This document shows positions 24,877-33,048 of a stretch of DNA of 64,000 nt, piece by piece. Under the pieces are notes generated by a model. That model worked only from the letters and a program-made list of their open reading frames with translations. It was not told the DNA's origin and ran no database searches. The stretch spans positions 310,001 to 374,000 of the forward strand of contig JBCDIT010000001.1 in the NCBI GenBank assembly GCA_038748775.1. The letters run 5' to 3'. The stretch comes from DAIQNV01 sp038748775 (GTDB taxonomy: Bacteria; Planctomycetota; Phycisphaerae; Phycisphaerales; UBA1924). The position numbers and the translations under genes were made by a program. Within the stretch, counting starts at the first letter, position 1, and every line of letters starts with the position of its first letter.

Positions 24877-24961
24877 CCCTGAAAATCCACCTTCCGCGCC
24901 CGTTGCCCAAGAATCTGACACGTCTTCTGCGATCACCCCACCCATTTTTGGCTGGGGATGC

Positions 24962-25777
24962 TCAGGGGTACTCCTGCCGTGTTGCACGGATGACAACATC
25001 TCCGATCGCGACATGCGCAGGGCGCGAGCAGATGTAGGTGATGGTCTCTGCGATGTCGTCGGGCTGAAGCACCGGACCGATCGACGTCATGAACTCGCCG
25101 AACGACTCGGGGTCGTACCCGGCGACGCGCTGGAACTCGCTCTCGACAATCCCCGGTTCGATCAGGCTGACGCGGATGCCCTTGGGGGCCAGTTCACGCC
25201 GAAGAGCTTCGGCGAGGGAGTGCACTGCGAATTTCGTCGATCCGTACATCGAGCTGAACGGTGAGATATGCCGACCCACCGTTGACCCCAAGACCACAAT
25301 ATCGCGCGGGCGACGAAGCCACGCTTCGGTCTCTTTCGGATCAGGCTGATCCGGGCCGGTCAACCGTTCGGCCGCGGCCCTGAGGAGCCTCGCGGCCCCG
25401 ATCAGGTTGGTGCGCACGAGTTCCTCCCACTCGGAGGGGTCCGACGTGGTGACCGAACCGCTGAGCCCCCGCCCAGCGTTGACGACATACAGATCGGGGT
25501 GGTGATCGAAGTGATCGACCGCGGTCTGCATCATCAATTCGATCGTTCGCGGGTCGGCGCAATCGCCCGAGACGCACGTCGCGGTCTCAACCCCCTGGGC
25601 GGAATCGAGTTCGCGTTCGATCGCCTCGACGGCGTGGGCCCGCCTCGCGTTGAGAACGAGCTTGGCCCCGTCGCGGGCGAACCTTCGGGCAACGGCGGCT
25701 CCGATCCCGGCCGAGGCGCCGGTGATGATCGCGACACGGCCTTCGAGTGGACGTTTGGGCGGGGTCATTGGGGTCAT
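24962..25777 (-). CDS. Short-chain dehydrogenase/reductase
   Basis: A 271-residue classical SDR oxidoreductase using NAD(P)H. Cofactor motif ITGASAGIG (residues 19-27), VVNAGRG in strand 4, the catalytic triad in VLGSTVGRH and MYGSTKFAV (Tyr-x3-Lys), and the EPGIVESEF loop. The Arg-rich NARRAH after strand 2 suggests NADPH preference. The substrate is unknown. It is divergent from endonuclease IV, 60 nt away, and upstream of the RRM gene on the same strand. Confidence 0.92.
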   Translation of the reverse strand: MTPMTPPKRPLEGRVAIITGASAGIGAAVARRFARDGAKLVLNARRAHAVEAIERELDSAQGVETATCVSGDCADPRTIELMMQTAVDHFDHHPDLYVVNAGRGLSGSVTTSDPSEWEELVRTNLIGAARLLRAAAERLTGPDQPDPKETEAWLRRPRDIVVLGSTVGRHISPFSSMYGSTKFAVHSLAEALRRELAPKGIRVSLIEPGIVESEFQRVAGYDPESFGEFMTSIGPVLQPDDIAETITYICSRPAHVAIGDVVIRATRQEYP

Positions 25778-25837
25778 CCTCCTGAAGATGAGAGGCTACC
25801 ACTGGCCCGAGCGGCGCGGCGAGGCGACGATGCGGTC

Positions 25838-26758
25838 ATGTTCGGGAGTCACCTTTCGGTCGCAGGAGGTATGGTCAACGCGTTGAACGACGCGGAGACG
25901 CTCGGCCTCGACTGCGTTCAGGTCTTCACAAAGAACCAGCAGCAGTGGAAGGTCAAGCCACTCAAGGACGCGGACCGCGACGTCTGGCTCACAAAGCTCG
26001 GCGCACTCGGCTGGCGACCCGGTGACGGTGAGCCGCCTCGATGCGCAAGCCACGCGAGCTACCTGATCAACCTCGCGAGCCCCGACGACGAGCTCTGGAA
26101 GAAGTCGATCGGGCTCATGGTCGAAGAGATCGAACGCTGCGAGGCGCTCGAAATCCCGCTGCTCGTTCACCACCCCGGCGCGTACACGACCTCGGACGAG
26201 ACTTCGGGCCTCAAGCGAATCGCGTCGGCCTACAAGCGACTCCTCAAAGAGACCGCTGGATTCCGAACGGTGCTCTGCCTTGAAAACACGGTCGGCTCGG
26301 GTTCGAACCTCGGGGCGCCGTTCGAACAGCTCGCAACACTCCGGGGCTTGATCGTTGATGCGACGGGCGCTTCCGATCGGGTCGGGTTCTGCTTCGACAC
26401 GTGCCATGCCCACGCAGCGGGCTACTCGATGGCGACGCGGGACGAGGGGCAAGCGGTTTTGTCCGAGTTCGACCGGACGTGCGGGCTCGAGCACCTCCGG
26501 GTCATGCACCTGAACGACTCGAAAGGCGAGGTCGGGTCGCGCAAGGATCGCCATGCCCACGTAGGAGAGGGCACCCTGACCCTCGCCCCGGGCCGGAGCC
26601 GCCCACGGCTCAAAGACAGCGGATTCGCGGCGGTCGTGAACCACCCCAAGCTCCGGCGCGTACCCAAGATCCTGGAGACGCCCAAAGGCGAAGATGAGCA
26701 AGGAAGGTCGTTCGACCTCATCAATGTGGGCAAGCTGAAGCGCATGATCGACCGATGA
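25838..26758 (+). CDS. nfo: Endonuclease IV (AP endonuclease)
   Basis: Cleaves DNA 5' of abasic sites in base excision repair. The 306-residue TIM barrel has the metal ligands in the usual segments: GSHLSVAGGM, VHHPGAYT, LCLENTVGSG, FCFDTCHAHAAGY, HLNDSKGEVGSRKDRHAHVGEG and ILETPK. The segment after VGEGT (about residues 245-257) is some 13 residues longer than usual and Arg/Pro-rich, which could be a real insertion or a small double frameshift. The ATG at 25838 gives the canonical N-terminus MFGSHLSVAGG. Confidence 0.93.
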   Translation: MFGSHLSVAGGMVNALNDAETLGLDCVQVFTKNQQQWKVKPLKDADRDVWLTKLGALGWRPGDGEPPRCASHASYLINLASPDDELWKKSIGLMVEEIERCEALEIPLLVHHPGAYTTSDETSGLKRIASAYKRLLKETAGFRTVLCLENTVGSGSNLGAPFEQLATLRGLIVDATGASDRVGFCFDTCHAHAAGYSMATRDEGQAVLSEFDRTCGLEHLRVMHLNDSKGEVGSRKDRHAHVGEGTLTLAPGRSRPRLKDSGFAAVVNHPKLRRVPKILETPKGEDEQGRSFDLINVGKLKRMIDR

Positions 26759-26821
26759 TCGGCCCGAGGAAGGGCCCGAATGGGCCCCGGAACGGGGTTC
26801 GCAGGTGAGGTAAAGGCCAGC

Positions 26822-27823
26822 ATGGCACGAGTCGGGAAACGTATTGACGGCTTTCGAGCGGTTCTGGCTGCGGCGATGGCTTTGGGGCTGGTTTCGGGGC
26901 TCAGCCTCACCGGGTGCGTCACCGATGCGACGCCGACCGAAGACCCGGCCCTGGTGGCGCTCGAGTCGGGCGAGGCCCTGCTCGACTCGGGCGACCAAGC
27001 CGCGGCCCTGGCAGAGTTTGAACGAGCCATCGCGGTCAACCCCGAGCTGAGCACCGCGTACCTCGGGGCCGGCGACGTGTACCGGCGTACGGGGAACTAC
27101 CAAGCCGCCGAAGAGCGGTACCGGGCCGCGGCAGAACTCCAACCGGACAGCTTCCGGGCCCAGTACAGCCACGGTCTTTCGCTCCAGTTGCTCCAGCGCG
27201 CCACCGACGCCATCAGGGCCTACCTCCGAGCGCTCGCGATCGAACCCGGTGACTTCGCGGCCAACCTCAACCTCGCGATTGCGTACCTTTCGATGAACGA
27301 ACCGGGGCAGGCACGCCCGTTTGCAGAGCGAGCCGTGGACGCGCGTCCGGACGACGGCCCGGCGCGGATCAACCTGGCCGCGACGTACTCAAGGCTTGGG
27401 CGGCACGAAGAAGCCGTCGTCGAGTACCAGCAAGCGGCGGAACTCACCGACCTCACCCCCCCGCTCCTGCTCGGTCTCGCCGACAGCCTCGGACGCACCG
27501 GGCGGTACGCGGAGATGGCCGCGACTCTCGAGCAGTTGGTCCGCGTCGAACCCAGCGCCGCGGCCTACGAACGGCTCGGGTCGGCCTGGTTCCGGCTGAA
27601 GGCCTACGAGGACGCTCTGAGGGCGTTCAGGGGCTCGGTCCGCCAGGACGAGGACTACTACCCCGCTTGGAACGGGATCGGCGTGTGTCTGCTCAACCGC
27701 TACCTGTGGGAACGGGGGGCTGACGAGCGGATCCGATCGGCGGCGATCGAGGCGCTCCGGCGGTCGCTGAGGTTGAAGCGAAACCAGCCCCGCATCGTCG
27801 AGTTGGTGAGAAGGTATGGGTAG
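26822..27823 (+). CDS. TPR-repeat lipoprotein
   Basis: A 333-residue protein. The signal peptide ends in the lipobox LSLTGC (Cys about residue 32). The rest (40-320) is seven or so tetratricopeptide repeats, e.g. AAALAEFERAIAVNPELSTA and AYLGAGDVYRRTGNYQAAEE. TPR lipoproteins act as assembly scaffolds at the envelope; the partner is unknown. No clear Shine-Dalgarno at the chosen ATG. The intergenic repeat block follows its stop by 12 nt. Confidence 0.85.
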   Translation: MARVGKRIDGFRAVLAAAMALGLVSGLSLTGCVTDATPTEDPALVALESGEALLDSGDQAAALAEFERAIAVNPELSTAYLGAGDVYRRTGNYQAAEERYRAAAELQPDSFRAQYSHGLSLQLLQRATDAIRAYLRALAIEPGDFAANLNLAIAYLSMNEPGQARPFAERAVDARPDDGPARINLAATYSRLGRHEEAVVEYQQAAELTDLTPPLLLGLADSLGRTGRYAEMAATLEQLVRVEPSAAAYERLGSAWFRLKAYEDALRAFRGSVRQDEDYYPAWNGIGVCLLNRYLWERGADERIRSAAIEALRRSLRLKRNQPRIVELVRRYG

Positions 27824-27834
27824 GGCTGGGAGAC

Positions 27835-27933
27835 GGGGCAATGGGCGGTAGGCAATGGGCACCGGGAAAGAGGCCGACGGTGGTCTCGATCGCCTATCAC
27901 TCCTACACCCCATTGCCCATTGCCCATTGCCCC
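27835..27933. repeat. Inverted block of CCCATTG heptamer repeats
   Basis: Three exact tandem copies of CCCATTG (27909-27929) face two complementary copies (CAATGGG in 27835-27846 and 27851-27860) across a spacer of about 48 nt, so the region can form a long hairpin. It occupies the gap between the TPR gene and queF and ends 14 nt before the queF start. Confidence 0.75.
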
Positions 27934-27946
27934 GGGAGCCGGCCGC

Positions 27947-28339
27947 ATGCCTGACACCTCGGTTCTTGAGACTTTCCCGACGCCGGTCGCCCAGGGCGGC
28001 TCTCCCCTCGTCATCGAGCACGTGAGCGAGGAGTTCACGAGCGTGTGCCCGAAGACCGGGCACCCGGACTTTGGCGACGTGACACTCCGATACGAGCCGG
28101 CCTCGGCCGATGCTGGCGGCGTGTGCGTTGAACTCAAGAGCTTGAAGCTGTACTACCAGAGCTTCCGGAACGAGGGGATCTTCTACGAGGCGGTCACCCA
28201 CACGATCTGCGAGCACCTGACCGAGCTCATGAAGCCGGCGTGGCTGCAGATCATCACCGACTGGAAGGGCCGGGGCGGGATCCGGAGTGTGATCCGGGCG
28301 GAAACCGGTGACGTTCCAGTTGCGTGGCGGGGTCGGTGA
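27947..28339 (+). CDS. queF: NADPH-dependent 7-cyano-7-deazaguanine reductase
   Basis: Reduces preQ0 to preQ1 in queuosine synthesis. The 130-residue length fits the short unimodular (YkvM-type) QueF. The catalytic Cys is in SVCPKTGHPDFG, followed by the family motif LKSLKLYYQSFRNEGIFYE with the substrate Glu. The ATG at 27947 gives the normal start; an upstream in-frame ATG would run through the CCCATTG repeats. The next gene starts inside its stop codon (GTGA). Other queuosine genes are not in the window. Confidence 0.94.
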   Translation: MPDTSVLETFPTPVAQGGSPLVIEHVSEEFTSVCPKTGHPDFGDVTLRYEPASADAGGVCVELKSLKLYYQSFRNEGIFYEAVTHTICEHLTELMKPAWLQIITDWKGRGGIRSVIRAETGDVPVAWRGR

Positions 28340-28821
28340 ATCGGCGCAATGCGATCATCGCCGCCACCGGCGCGGTCGCGGTCGTGCTCTTCGGGTCGTG
28401 CGTTGGGCTGTGTTCTCTCGCGAACACCGTGCTTCCGACGGTGGTCTACCCCGAGTCTCCGAGCATCGCACGTCTCAAGGAACTGAGAGACGCCGTGTGG
28501 CGTCATCGTGAAGAGATAAGCCCTTCAACGACGCCCGCGGACCTGTGCATGCTCTCGGAGTGCGTCGACGGACGAGGTCGGATCTGCCCGATCATGATCG
28601 ATTGGCCTGAGTTCGAACCAGATCGAATACGGTGCGTCATCGCGACGGACCTGAGGTGCGTACGCCCGGCCTCCGGCTGGTACTGCATCCTGGTCGTGCT
28701 CGATCGTGCGAAAGACGGCTCGTGGAACGGGCGATGGCGATACGTTGCTCGACTCCCCAGCGATGAAGACTGGGCGGGACCCGAGACGCACCCGTACGCG
28801 TGGGGTTCGCTGGGCGACTGA
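28336..28821 (+). CDS. Unknown protein coupled to queF
   Basis: A 161-residue protein with an N-terminal hydrophobic segment (RRNAIIAATGAVAVVLFGSC, about residues 3-22) and a soluble part with six Cys and several Trp (e.g. LCMLSECVDGRGRICPIM). The GTG start overlaps the queF stop, so translation is coupled. I recognise no family. A single-span or secreted protein is likely; no link to queuosine can be read from the sequence. Confidence 0.6.
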   Translation: MNRRNAIIAATGAVAVVLFGSCVGLCSLANTVLPTVVYPESPSIARLKELRDAVWRHREEISPSTTPADLCMLSECVDGRGRICPIMIDWPEFEPDRIRCVIATDLRCVRPASGWYCILVVLDRAKDGSWNGRWRYVARLPSDEDWAGPETHPYAWGSLGD

Positions 28822-28854
28822 CGCTTCAGCTCCGGGTTCCGCTACGCTCTGCGT

Positions 28855-29841
28855 ATGCCGAACCGCGCCTACATCAACGAACTCGAACCGAGCCAGCGCA
28901 TCGAAGGTGCGTTCGCGATCACCAACGCCCAGCTTGGGCGGACCCGTCAAGACAAGCCCTACCTGCGTTGTCTCTTGTCCGACCGAACCGGAGAAGCCCC
29001 GGCACGGATGTGGTCGATCGACGAGCCGACCTTCAAGGCCCTGCCCACCGACGGGTTTGTTTGGATCGAGGGCGAGACGCAGGCGTACCAGGGCCAGCTC
29101 CAGTTGATCATCCACCAAATCTCACCGGTCGACCCGAGCCCGGAGCAGATGGTCGATCTGCTGCCCGTCTCGAGCCGTGACCCCGAAGAGATGTGGGTCG
29201 AGTTCCGCCGGCTGCTCAAGTCAATGGAACACCCGGCGATGTCGGCGCTTGCCGAGCTGTTCCTCGAAGACGCGTTCTTCATTGAGGCGTTCCGCACCGC
29301 CCCGGCCGCGAAGAGCCTGCACCACGCCCACCTACACGGCCTCCTCGAGCACACCGTCACGCTGATGCAGATCGCGGATCGGATCTGCCCGCTCTATCCG
29401 AAGCTCAACCGCGACTTGGTCGTCATGGGATGCTTCTTGCAAGACATCGGCAAAACGCGCGAGCTGCAGTACGACCGCGCATTCGGCTACACCGACCAGG
29501 GCGAACTGATCGGGCACATCGTCGAGGGCACGCACATGCTCCGCGACAAGGTCCAGCAGCTCATGGTCGAAAAGGGCGTTCGGCTGCCGGCGAACACCGC
29601 GATGGTGCTTGAGCACATCATCCTGAGCCACCACGGGATTCCGGAACACGGGGCCGCCAAACGGCCCAGCACGCCCGAGGCGATTCTGGTGTCGCACATT
29701 GACGCCCTCGACGCAAAGACGACGATCGCCCAGGCCCAAGCGAGGCCGGAGCACCCGCCGGCAGCCGACCTCGGGGGGAACTTCACCGATCGGGTGTGGA
29801 GCCTGGACACGAAGCTGTTCAGGCCAGATCCGTTGGCGTGA
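28855..29841 (+). CDS. yhaM: YhaM-like 3'-5' exoribonuclease with altered HD motif
   Basis: A 328-residue protein with an OB-fold domain (about residues 10-100, with TRQDKPYLRCLLSDRTGEA) and an HD domain (about 140-310), the architecture of YhaM, which trims RNA and DNA 3' ends. First HD His in HLHGLLEHTV; later ligands in GHIVEG and LSHHG. In place of the usual L-H-D-I-G-K the sequence is L-Q-D-I-G-K (Gln196-Asp197), so the key metal-binding His is missing while Asp is kept. Activity is therefore uncertain. The next gene overlaps its stop (GTGA). Confidence 0.88.
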   Translation: MPNRAYINELEPSQRIEGAFAITNAQLGRTRQDKPYLRCLLSDRTGEAPARMWSIDEPTFKALPTDGFVWIEGETQAYQGQLQLIIHQISPVDPSPEQMVDLLPVSSRDPEEMWVEFRRLLKSMEHPAMSALAELFLEDAFFIEAFRTAPAAKSLHHAHLHGLLEHTVTLMQIADRICPLYPKLNRDLVVMGCFLQDIGKTRELQYDRAFGYTDQGELIGHIVEGTHMLRDKVQQLMVEKGVRLPANTAMVLEHIILSHHGIPEHGAAKRPSTPEAILVSHIDALDAKTTIAQAQARPEHPPAADLGGNFTDRVWSLDTKLFRPDPLA

Positions 29842-30203
29842 TCTCGCCGAAGGTCTGGTTTCGGATCGGATACATCGCCTGCGGCGTCGCGCTCGTCGCG
29901 TATGGTCCGGTGGCCGGTGTTGGCGGACTGCCGAAGTTCACGATGTCTGAACAGGCTTCGGCAAACATCAGCCCAGCCGAGGCCACCGTGGTTTACGCGA
30001 GCGCTTTTGTTTGTGCGGTCGCGATCGCAGCCGTTGCGATCTCAGTGATCCACCTCTTTCGCGCATTTCGCCACGATCCTGATGGATCCGTTGGTATCGC
30101 GGATATGGCTCGGACGCACCGGTTCGAGATCCTCGCCGTGTGGGTCGCGAGCGCCGTTCTCACGTTCACGTTGTACATGTTGGCGAACGATTTACACCGC
30201 TAG
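29838..30203 (+). CDS. Small membrane protein coupled to the YhaM-like gene
   Basis: A 121-residue protein with three hydrophobic segments (about residues 7-27, 48-72 and 97-116) and a short charged loop (HLFRAFRHDPDGS). GTG start within the stop of the upstream nuclease gene. No recognised family and no motif suggesting activity. Confidence 0.6.
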   Translation: MISPKVWFRIGYIACGVALVAYGPVAGVGGLPKFTMSEQASANISPAEATVVYASAFVCAVAIAAVAISVIHLFRAFRHDPDGSVGIADMARTHRFEILAVWVASAVLTFTLYMLANDLHR

Positions 30204-30269
30204 ATGCCCTTACGCCGCCTAGAGGCCTCCCCCCGCATCGGACCCCGCCCGAGCCGCGTACCGTTCGGT

Positions 30270-30983
30270 ATGACCGACGAAGTCTCCATCCGGGTCAACT
30301 TCTCGCGAGCAATGCCCGTGTTCCCGCTCGATTCGGTCGTGCTCCTGCCTCAACAGGTCATGCCTTTGCACGTCTTCGAGCCTCGCTATCGCCAGATGGT
30401 TGGGGCGGCGCTCGATAGCGTTGGCCAGATCGCGATGGGGACCTTTGAGGGCCAAAGCTGGAAGCAGGAGTACCACGGCTCGCCCCCGCTCCGGCCGGCG
30501 GTGTGCGTTGGGCAGATCGTCCAGCACGAGAAACTGCCCGATGGGCGGTACAACATTTTGCTGCAGGGTGTGTGCCGCGCAAAGGTCGTTGACGAGGTCC
30601 CTCCGGACGGTGAACGCTTGTTCCGCGAGGCGGTGCTCGAGCCAGTAGGCGTCGACGAGGGCGCCGACACAACGCCCGGGGCGGAGACACTTCGCCAGTG
30701 GATCGATGACGCCCTCGGAGAGGGTCCGCTGAGCAGGTTGATCGTTTCCGACCAGGTGCGGAAGTACGTCGAGAACGATGAAGTCCCGACGCCGGCCCTC
30801 CTCGAACTGGTCGCGTTTGCGATGCTCAACGATCCGGCGGTTCGGTATCGGTTGCTCGAAGAGGGGGCCCTCGAGCGACGCTGCGAACTGATCCGCGCCG
30901 GGCTCGATGACCTGGTGTCGCTGATCCGCAAAGCAGATGCCCAGCACCCCGAAGAGTGGCCGAAAGGCCTGAGCTGGAACTGA
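30270..30983 (+). CDS. Lon N-terminal-domain (LON substrate-binding) protein
   Basis: A 237-residue protein resembling the isolated Lon protease N-domain, without ATPase or protease parts. It shows the domain's opening pattern, MPVFPLDSVVLLPQQVMPLHVFEPRYRQM, cut here for length in two parts: PVFPLDSVVLLPQ and LHVFEPRYRQM, then VGQIVQHEKLPDGRYNILL. Such stand-alone proteins are widespread and of unknown role; substrate recognition is inferred from Lon. The ATG at 30270 gives the normal start. Confidence 0.85.
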   Translation: MTDEVSIRVNFSRAMPVFPLDSVVLLPQQVMPLHVFEPRYRQMVGAALDSVGQIAMGTFEGQSWKQEYHGSPPLRPAVCVGQIVQHEKLPDGRYNILLQGVCRAKVVDEVPPDGERLFREAVLEPVGVDEGADTTPGAETLRQWIDDALGEGPLSRLIVSDQVRKYVENDEVPTPALLELVAFAMLNDPAVRYRLLEEGALERRCELIRAGLDDLVSLIRKADAQHPEEWPKGLSWN

Positions 30984-31083
30984 ACGAGGGTCTGAAAGTA
31001 CCGGCCACCCGATCGGAATGACCAGGGGTTGTGGACGGTTGTCCTGTCCGACGGTGACCCGTCGAAAGCCACGGAGCATTGGA

Positions 31084-31323
31084 ATGCGTTTCACACGAGC
31101 GACGAAGCGGAACCTGATGTCGGTTGGTGTTGCCGGTGCGGCACTCGTGCTGGCGGGCTGCAGCAACGCGGGCGAGGGCGCCGTGAGTGGAGCCGCCCTC
31201 GGTGCGCTCGCCGGCTTTGGCCTCGGATCGCTCTCGGGCGACGCGGGCAAGGGAGCCGCGGCGGGCGCGATCATCGGCGGCGTCGGCGGCGCCGTCCTGG
31301 GCGATCAGAACTCGCGGCGGTAG
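31084..31323 (+). CDS. Glycine-zipper lipoprotein
   Basis: A 79-residue lipoprotein. The signal ends in LVLAGC (Cys about residue 26), followed by AGEGAVSGAALGALAGFG and GAAAGAIIGGVGGAVLGD, the two Gly-rich helices of a glycine-zipper (2TM/OmpA-like) hairpin that inserts into membranes. Proteins of this type stabilise the outer envelope or interact with other lipoproteins. The ORF ends in QNSRR. Confidence 0.8.
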   Translation: MRFTRATKRNLMSVGVAGAALVLAGCSNAGEGAVSGAALGALAGFGLGSLSGDAGKGAAAGAIIGGVGGAVLGDQNSRR

Positions 31324-31395
31324 AGCCTTAGAACAACCATGCTTGTTTCGTAGCGTCCATTTCGAATCCTGGCTCGCTTGGTCTCAGGCGATGAA

Positions 31396-31544
31396 CAACG
31401 AGCCCGCAGCGCGAGCAAGGGATCTCCTCCGCCTCCGTTTCTCTGGTCCCTTTGTTTCTCGTGCGTAAACGAGCAACGAAGGGCCTTGAGGCCAGGAAGA
31501 ACGCTCCGCTCGGGAGGGCCCTTGCTCGCGCTGCGGGCTCGTTG
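31396..31544. repeat. 149-bp inverted-repeat element with nested palindrome
   Basis: Two perfect 26-nt arms (31396-31421 and 31519-31544) face each other. The left arm reads CAACGAGCCCGCAGCGCGAG and continues to 31421. Inside is a second imperfect palindrome: CCCTTTGTTTCTCGT (from 31448) pairs with ACGAGCAACGAAGGG (31469-31483). The whole can form a long cruciform or RNA hairpin. It lies between two convergent genes, has no coding capacity and is not bounded by obvious target duplications. A relative of the arm occurs at 16173. Confidence 0.8.
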
Positions 31545-31601
31545 ATATCGGGATGCTCTCAGACCCGGTACGTCACCCGCTCCGAGGTCACTTCGGCTGC
31601 T

Positions 31602-32306
31602 CTAAAACGAGTACGGGTTGGGCCCATCGACCAAGCGGCGGTCTTCGGCGGGTTCACCGATCTCCGCAGCTGCACGGCACGCGTCGGCGAGGCGCTGGTG
31701 CAGCTTTTCGTGTTCCGGCATGGCTTCCACCGCGACGAGAAGATCGTCGACGCGCCACCAAGGGTGCAGGTCTCGACCGACCGAGGCGATGGCCGCGTCG
31801 CCCAAGGCTTCGGCCGCGGAGGTGAACCAGTCGATCGGGATCGGACCATCGAACGCGTCACGCACCATGCGATCTGATCGGTACTCGAGTTCGACCGGGG
31901 GGGCGACATAGGCCCGGAACGACCGCTCTGCCAGGCTCACCATCGGCCAGGTGAGCTTCTGGGTCATCGGCTCGCGGGTGAGAACGAACAGCGGCACACG
32001 ACGCTTGACCGCGGCGCGGTTCAGGGCGCGGCCATCGGCACCGATCATGGGCGGGATGACCAGGCAGCACCCCGGGCGGAGCGGCCTGGGGAGGTCGTCG
32101 GCATGACGGAGCTGGACGATGCCCTCGGTCTCGGCCGCGTCGAGGGCGGTCTGGCGAATCTGGCGCCGGGCTTCTTGTAGCGGCAAGCACACGCGGGCCA
32201 TGGTCAGGAAGTCGCGCTCTGCGTGCGCACGACGGAGGGCTCGGTCGGCGAGTGACACGGCCTCGAAATAGCGCGTCGCGCCGAGGGCCTCGCTGGCGCG
32301 TTCCAT
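31602..32306 (-). CDS. Unknown protein, last gene of a glycosyltransferase operon
   Basis: A 234-residue soluble protein. The N-terminus (residues 1-65) is helical with TPR-like spacing (YFEAVSLADRALRRAHAERD). The centre holds PGCCLVIPPMIGADGR and FVLTREPMTQKLTWPMVSLAER, the C-terminus helices again. No signal peptide, no recognised motif. The ATG at 32306 is the first start in frame, though a few upstream codons also look coding. It is 118 nt after the preceding gene of the same strand. Confidence 0.65.
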   Translation of the reverse strand: MERASEALGATRYFEAVSLADRALRRAHAERDFLTMARVCLPLQEARRQIRQTALDAAETEGIVQLRHADDLPRPLRPGCCLVIPPMIGADGRALNRAAVKRRVPLFVLTREPMTQKLTWPMVSLAERSFRAYVAPPVELEYRSDRMVRDAFDGPIPIDWFTSAAEALGDAAIASVGRDLHPWWRVDDLLVAVEAMPEHEKLHQRLADACRAAAEIGEPAEDRRLVDGPNPYSF

Positions 32307-32424
32307 GGTTTGATCGATCGTCTCGGCCAGCGCTCGTCCCCAGTGCTCACCAGACGTTAGGCGGGTCGATCGCCCAGCCCGGTTCGGGGGCCCGGGAACC
32401 TCAGGCCATAGGGAAATCGGGGGC

Positions 32425-33048
32425 TTACGCGGACGGTGACTCGCGAGCGGTCTCCGCGAGCAAGCGGAGCAACAGCTCCCACTGACGGGCCTGCTCGTCG
32501 AGTTCGTCGTGAAGCAGGTCGGACACCTGGCTCCAGTCCTCGTCGCCCACGGCCGACTTGACCTCGCCCAGGACACGCACCAACCCGTCGATGCACGCGG
32601 CACCGGAGATCGAGCCACCCTCAGGGTCGGCCAGTGTGAGCGTGCTGGGGTCGACGCCGATCAGTTGTCCCGACTTGTCGAGCACGTCGCGGGCCATCGC
32701 CCAGACGCCCAGGAGCTTGGCGAGCGAATCGCCGGCGGCATCGAAGCGGCCCTGGTCCATCGCATCGGCGGCATGGAGCCTGGCCTCGGTCGAAGCCCGG
32801 AGGGCATCGGCCGCGTCGGCGAGTGTGACGGAAACAAACGAGCCGAGCTCGGCGGAGGTCATGCGGAGCTCAGCGATGCCGGCGTCGGTGGTCGGGGGTT
32901 CGTCGAGAAGGGCGCCGTCGATCGGAGAGCCGTCGGCGAGAACCTCGATCACGATGCGGCCTCGGGCGCCGGCCGCGTCTCGCGCGGCTTCGATCGCGCT
33001 GGCGACGGTGGTCGAGGTCAACGGTTCATCATCGAGATACGCCTGCAT
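32425..33048 (-). CDS. Unknown helical protein in the glycosyltransferase operon
   Basis: A 207-residue acidic protein beginning MQAYLDDEPLTSTTVASAIE. The first 75 residues alternate strand and helix (GRIVIEVLADGSPIDG), the remainder is a helical bundle (residues 85-205). No family recognised. Its start overlaps the 3' end of the LAB_N gene by 20 nt, so it is translated from the same mRNA. Confidence 0.65.
   Translation of the reverse strand: MQAYLDDEPLTSTTVASAIEAARDAAGARGRIVIEVLADGSPIDGALLDEPPTTDAGIAELRMTSAELGSFVSVTLADAADALRASTEARLHAADAMDQGRFDAAGDSLAKLLGVWAMARDVLDKSGQLIGVDPSTLTLADPEGGSISGAACIDGLVRVLGEVKSAVGDEDWSQVSDLLHDELDEQARQWELLLRLLAETARESPSA

Noticed and set aside
25796..27172. A 458-codon minus-strand frame opposite nfo and the TPR gene
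   Set aside because: It spans two convincing plus-strand genes and shows no family features.
27835..27933. CRISPR array
   Set aside because: Repeats are only 7 nt without spacers and partly inverted.
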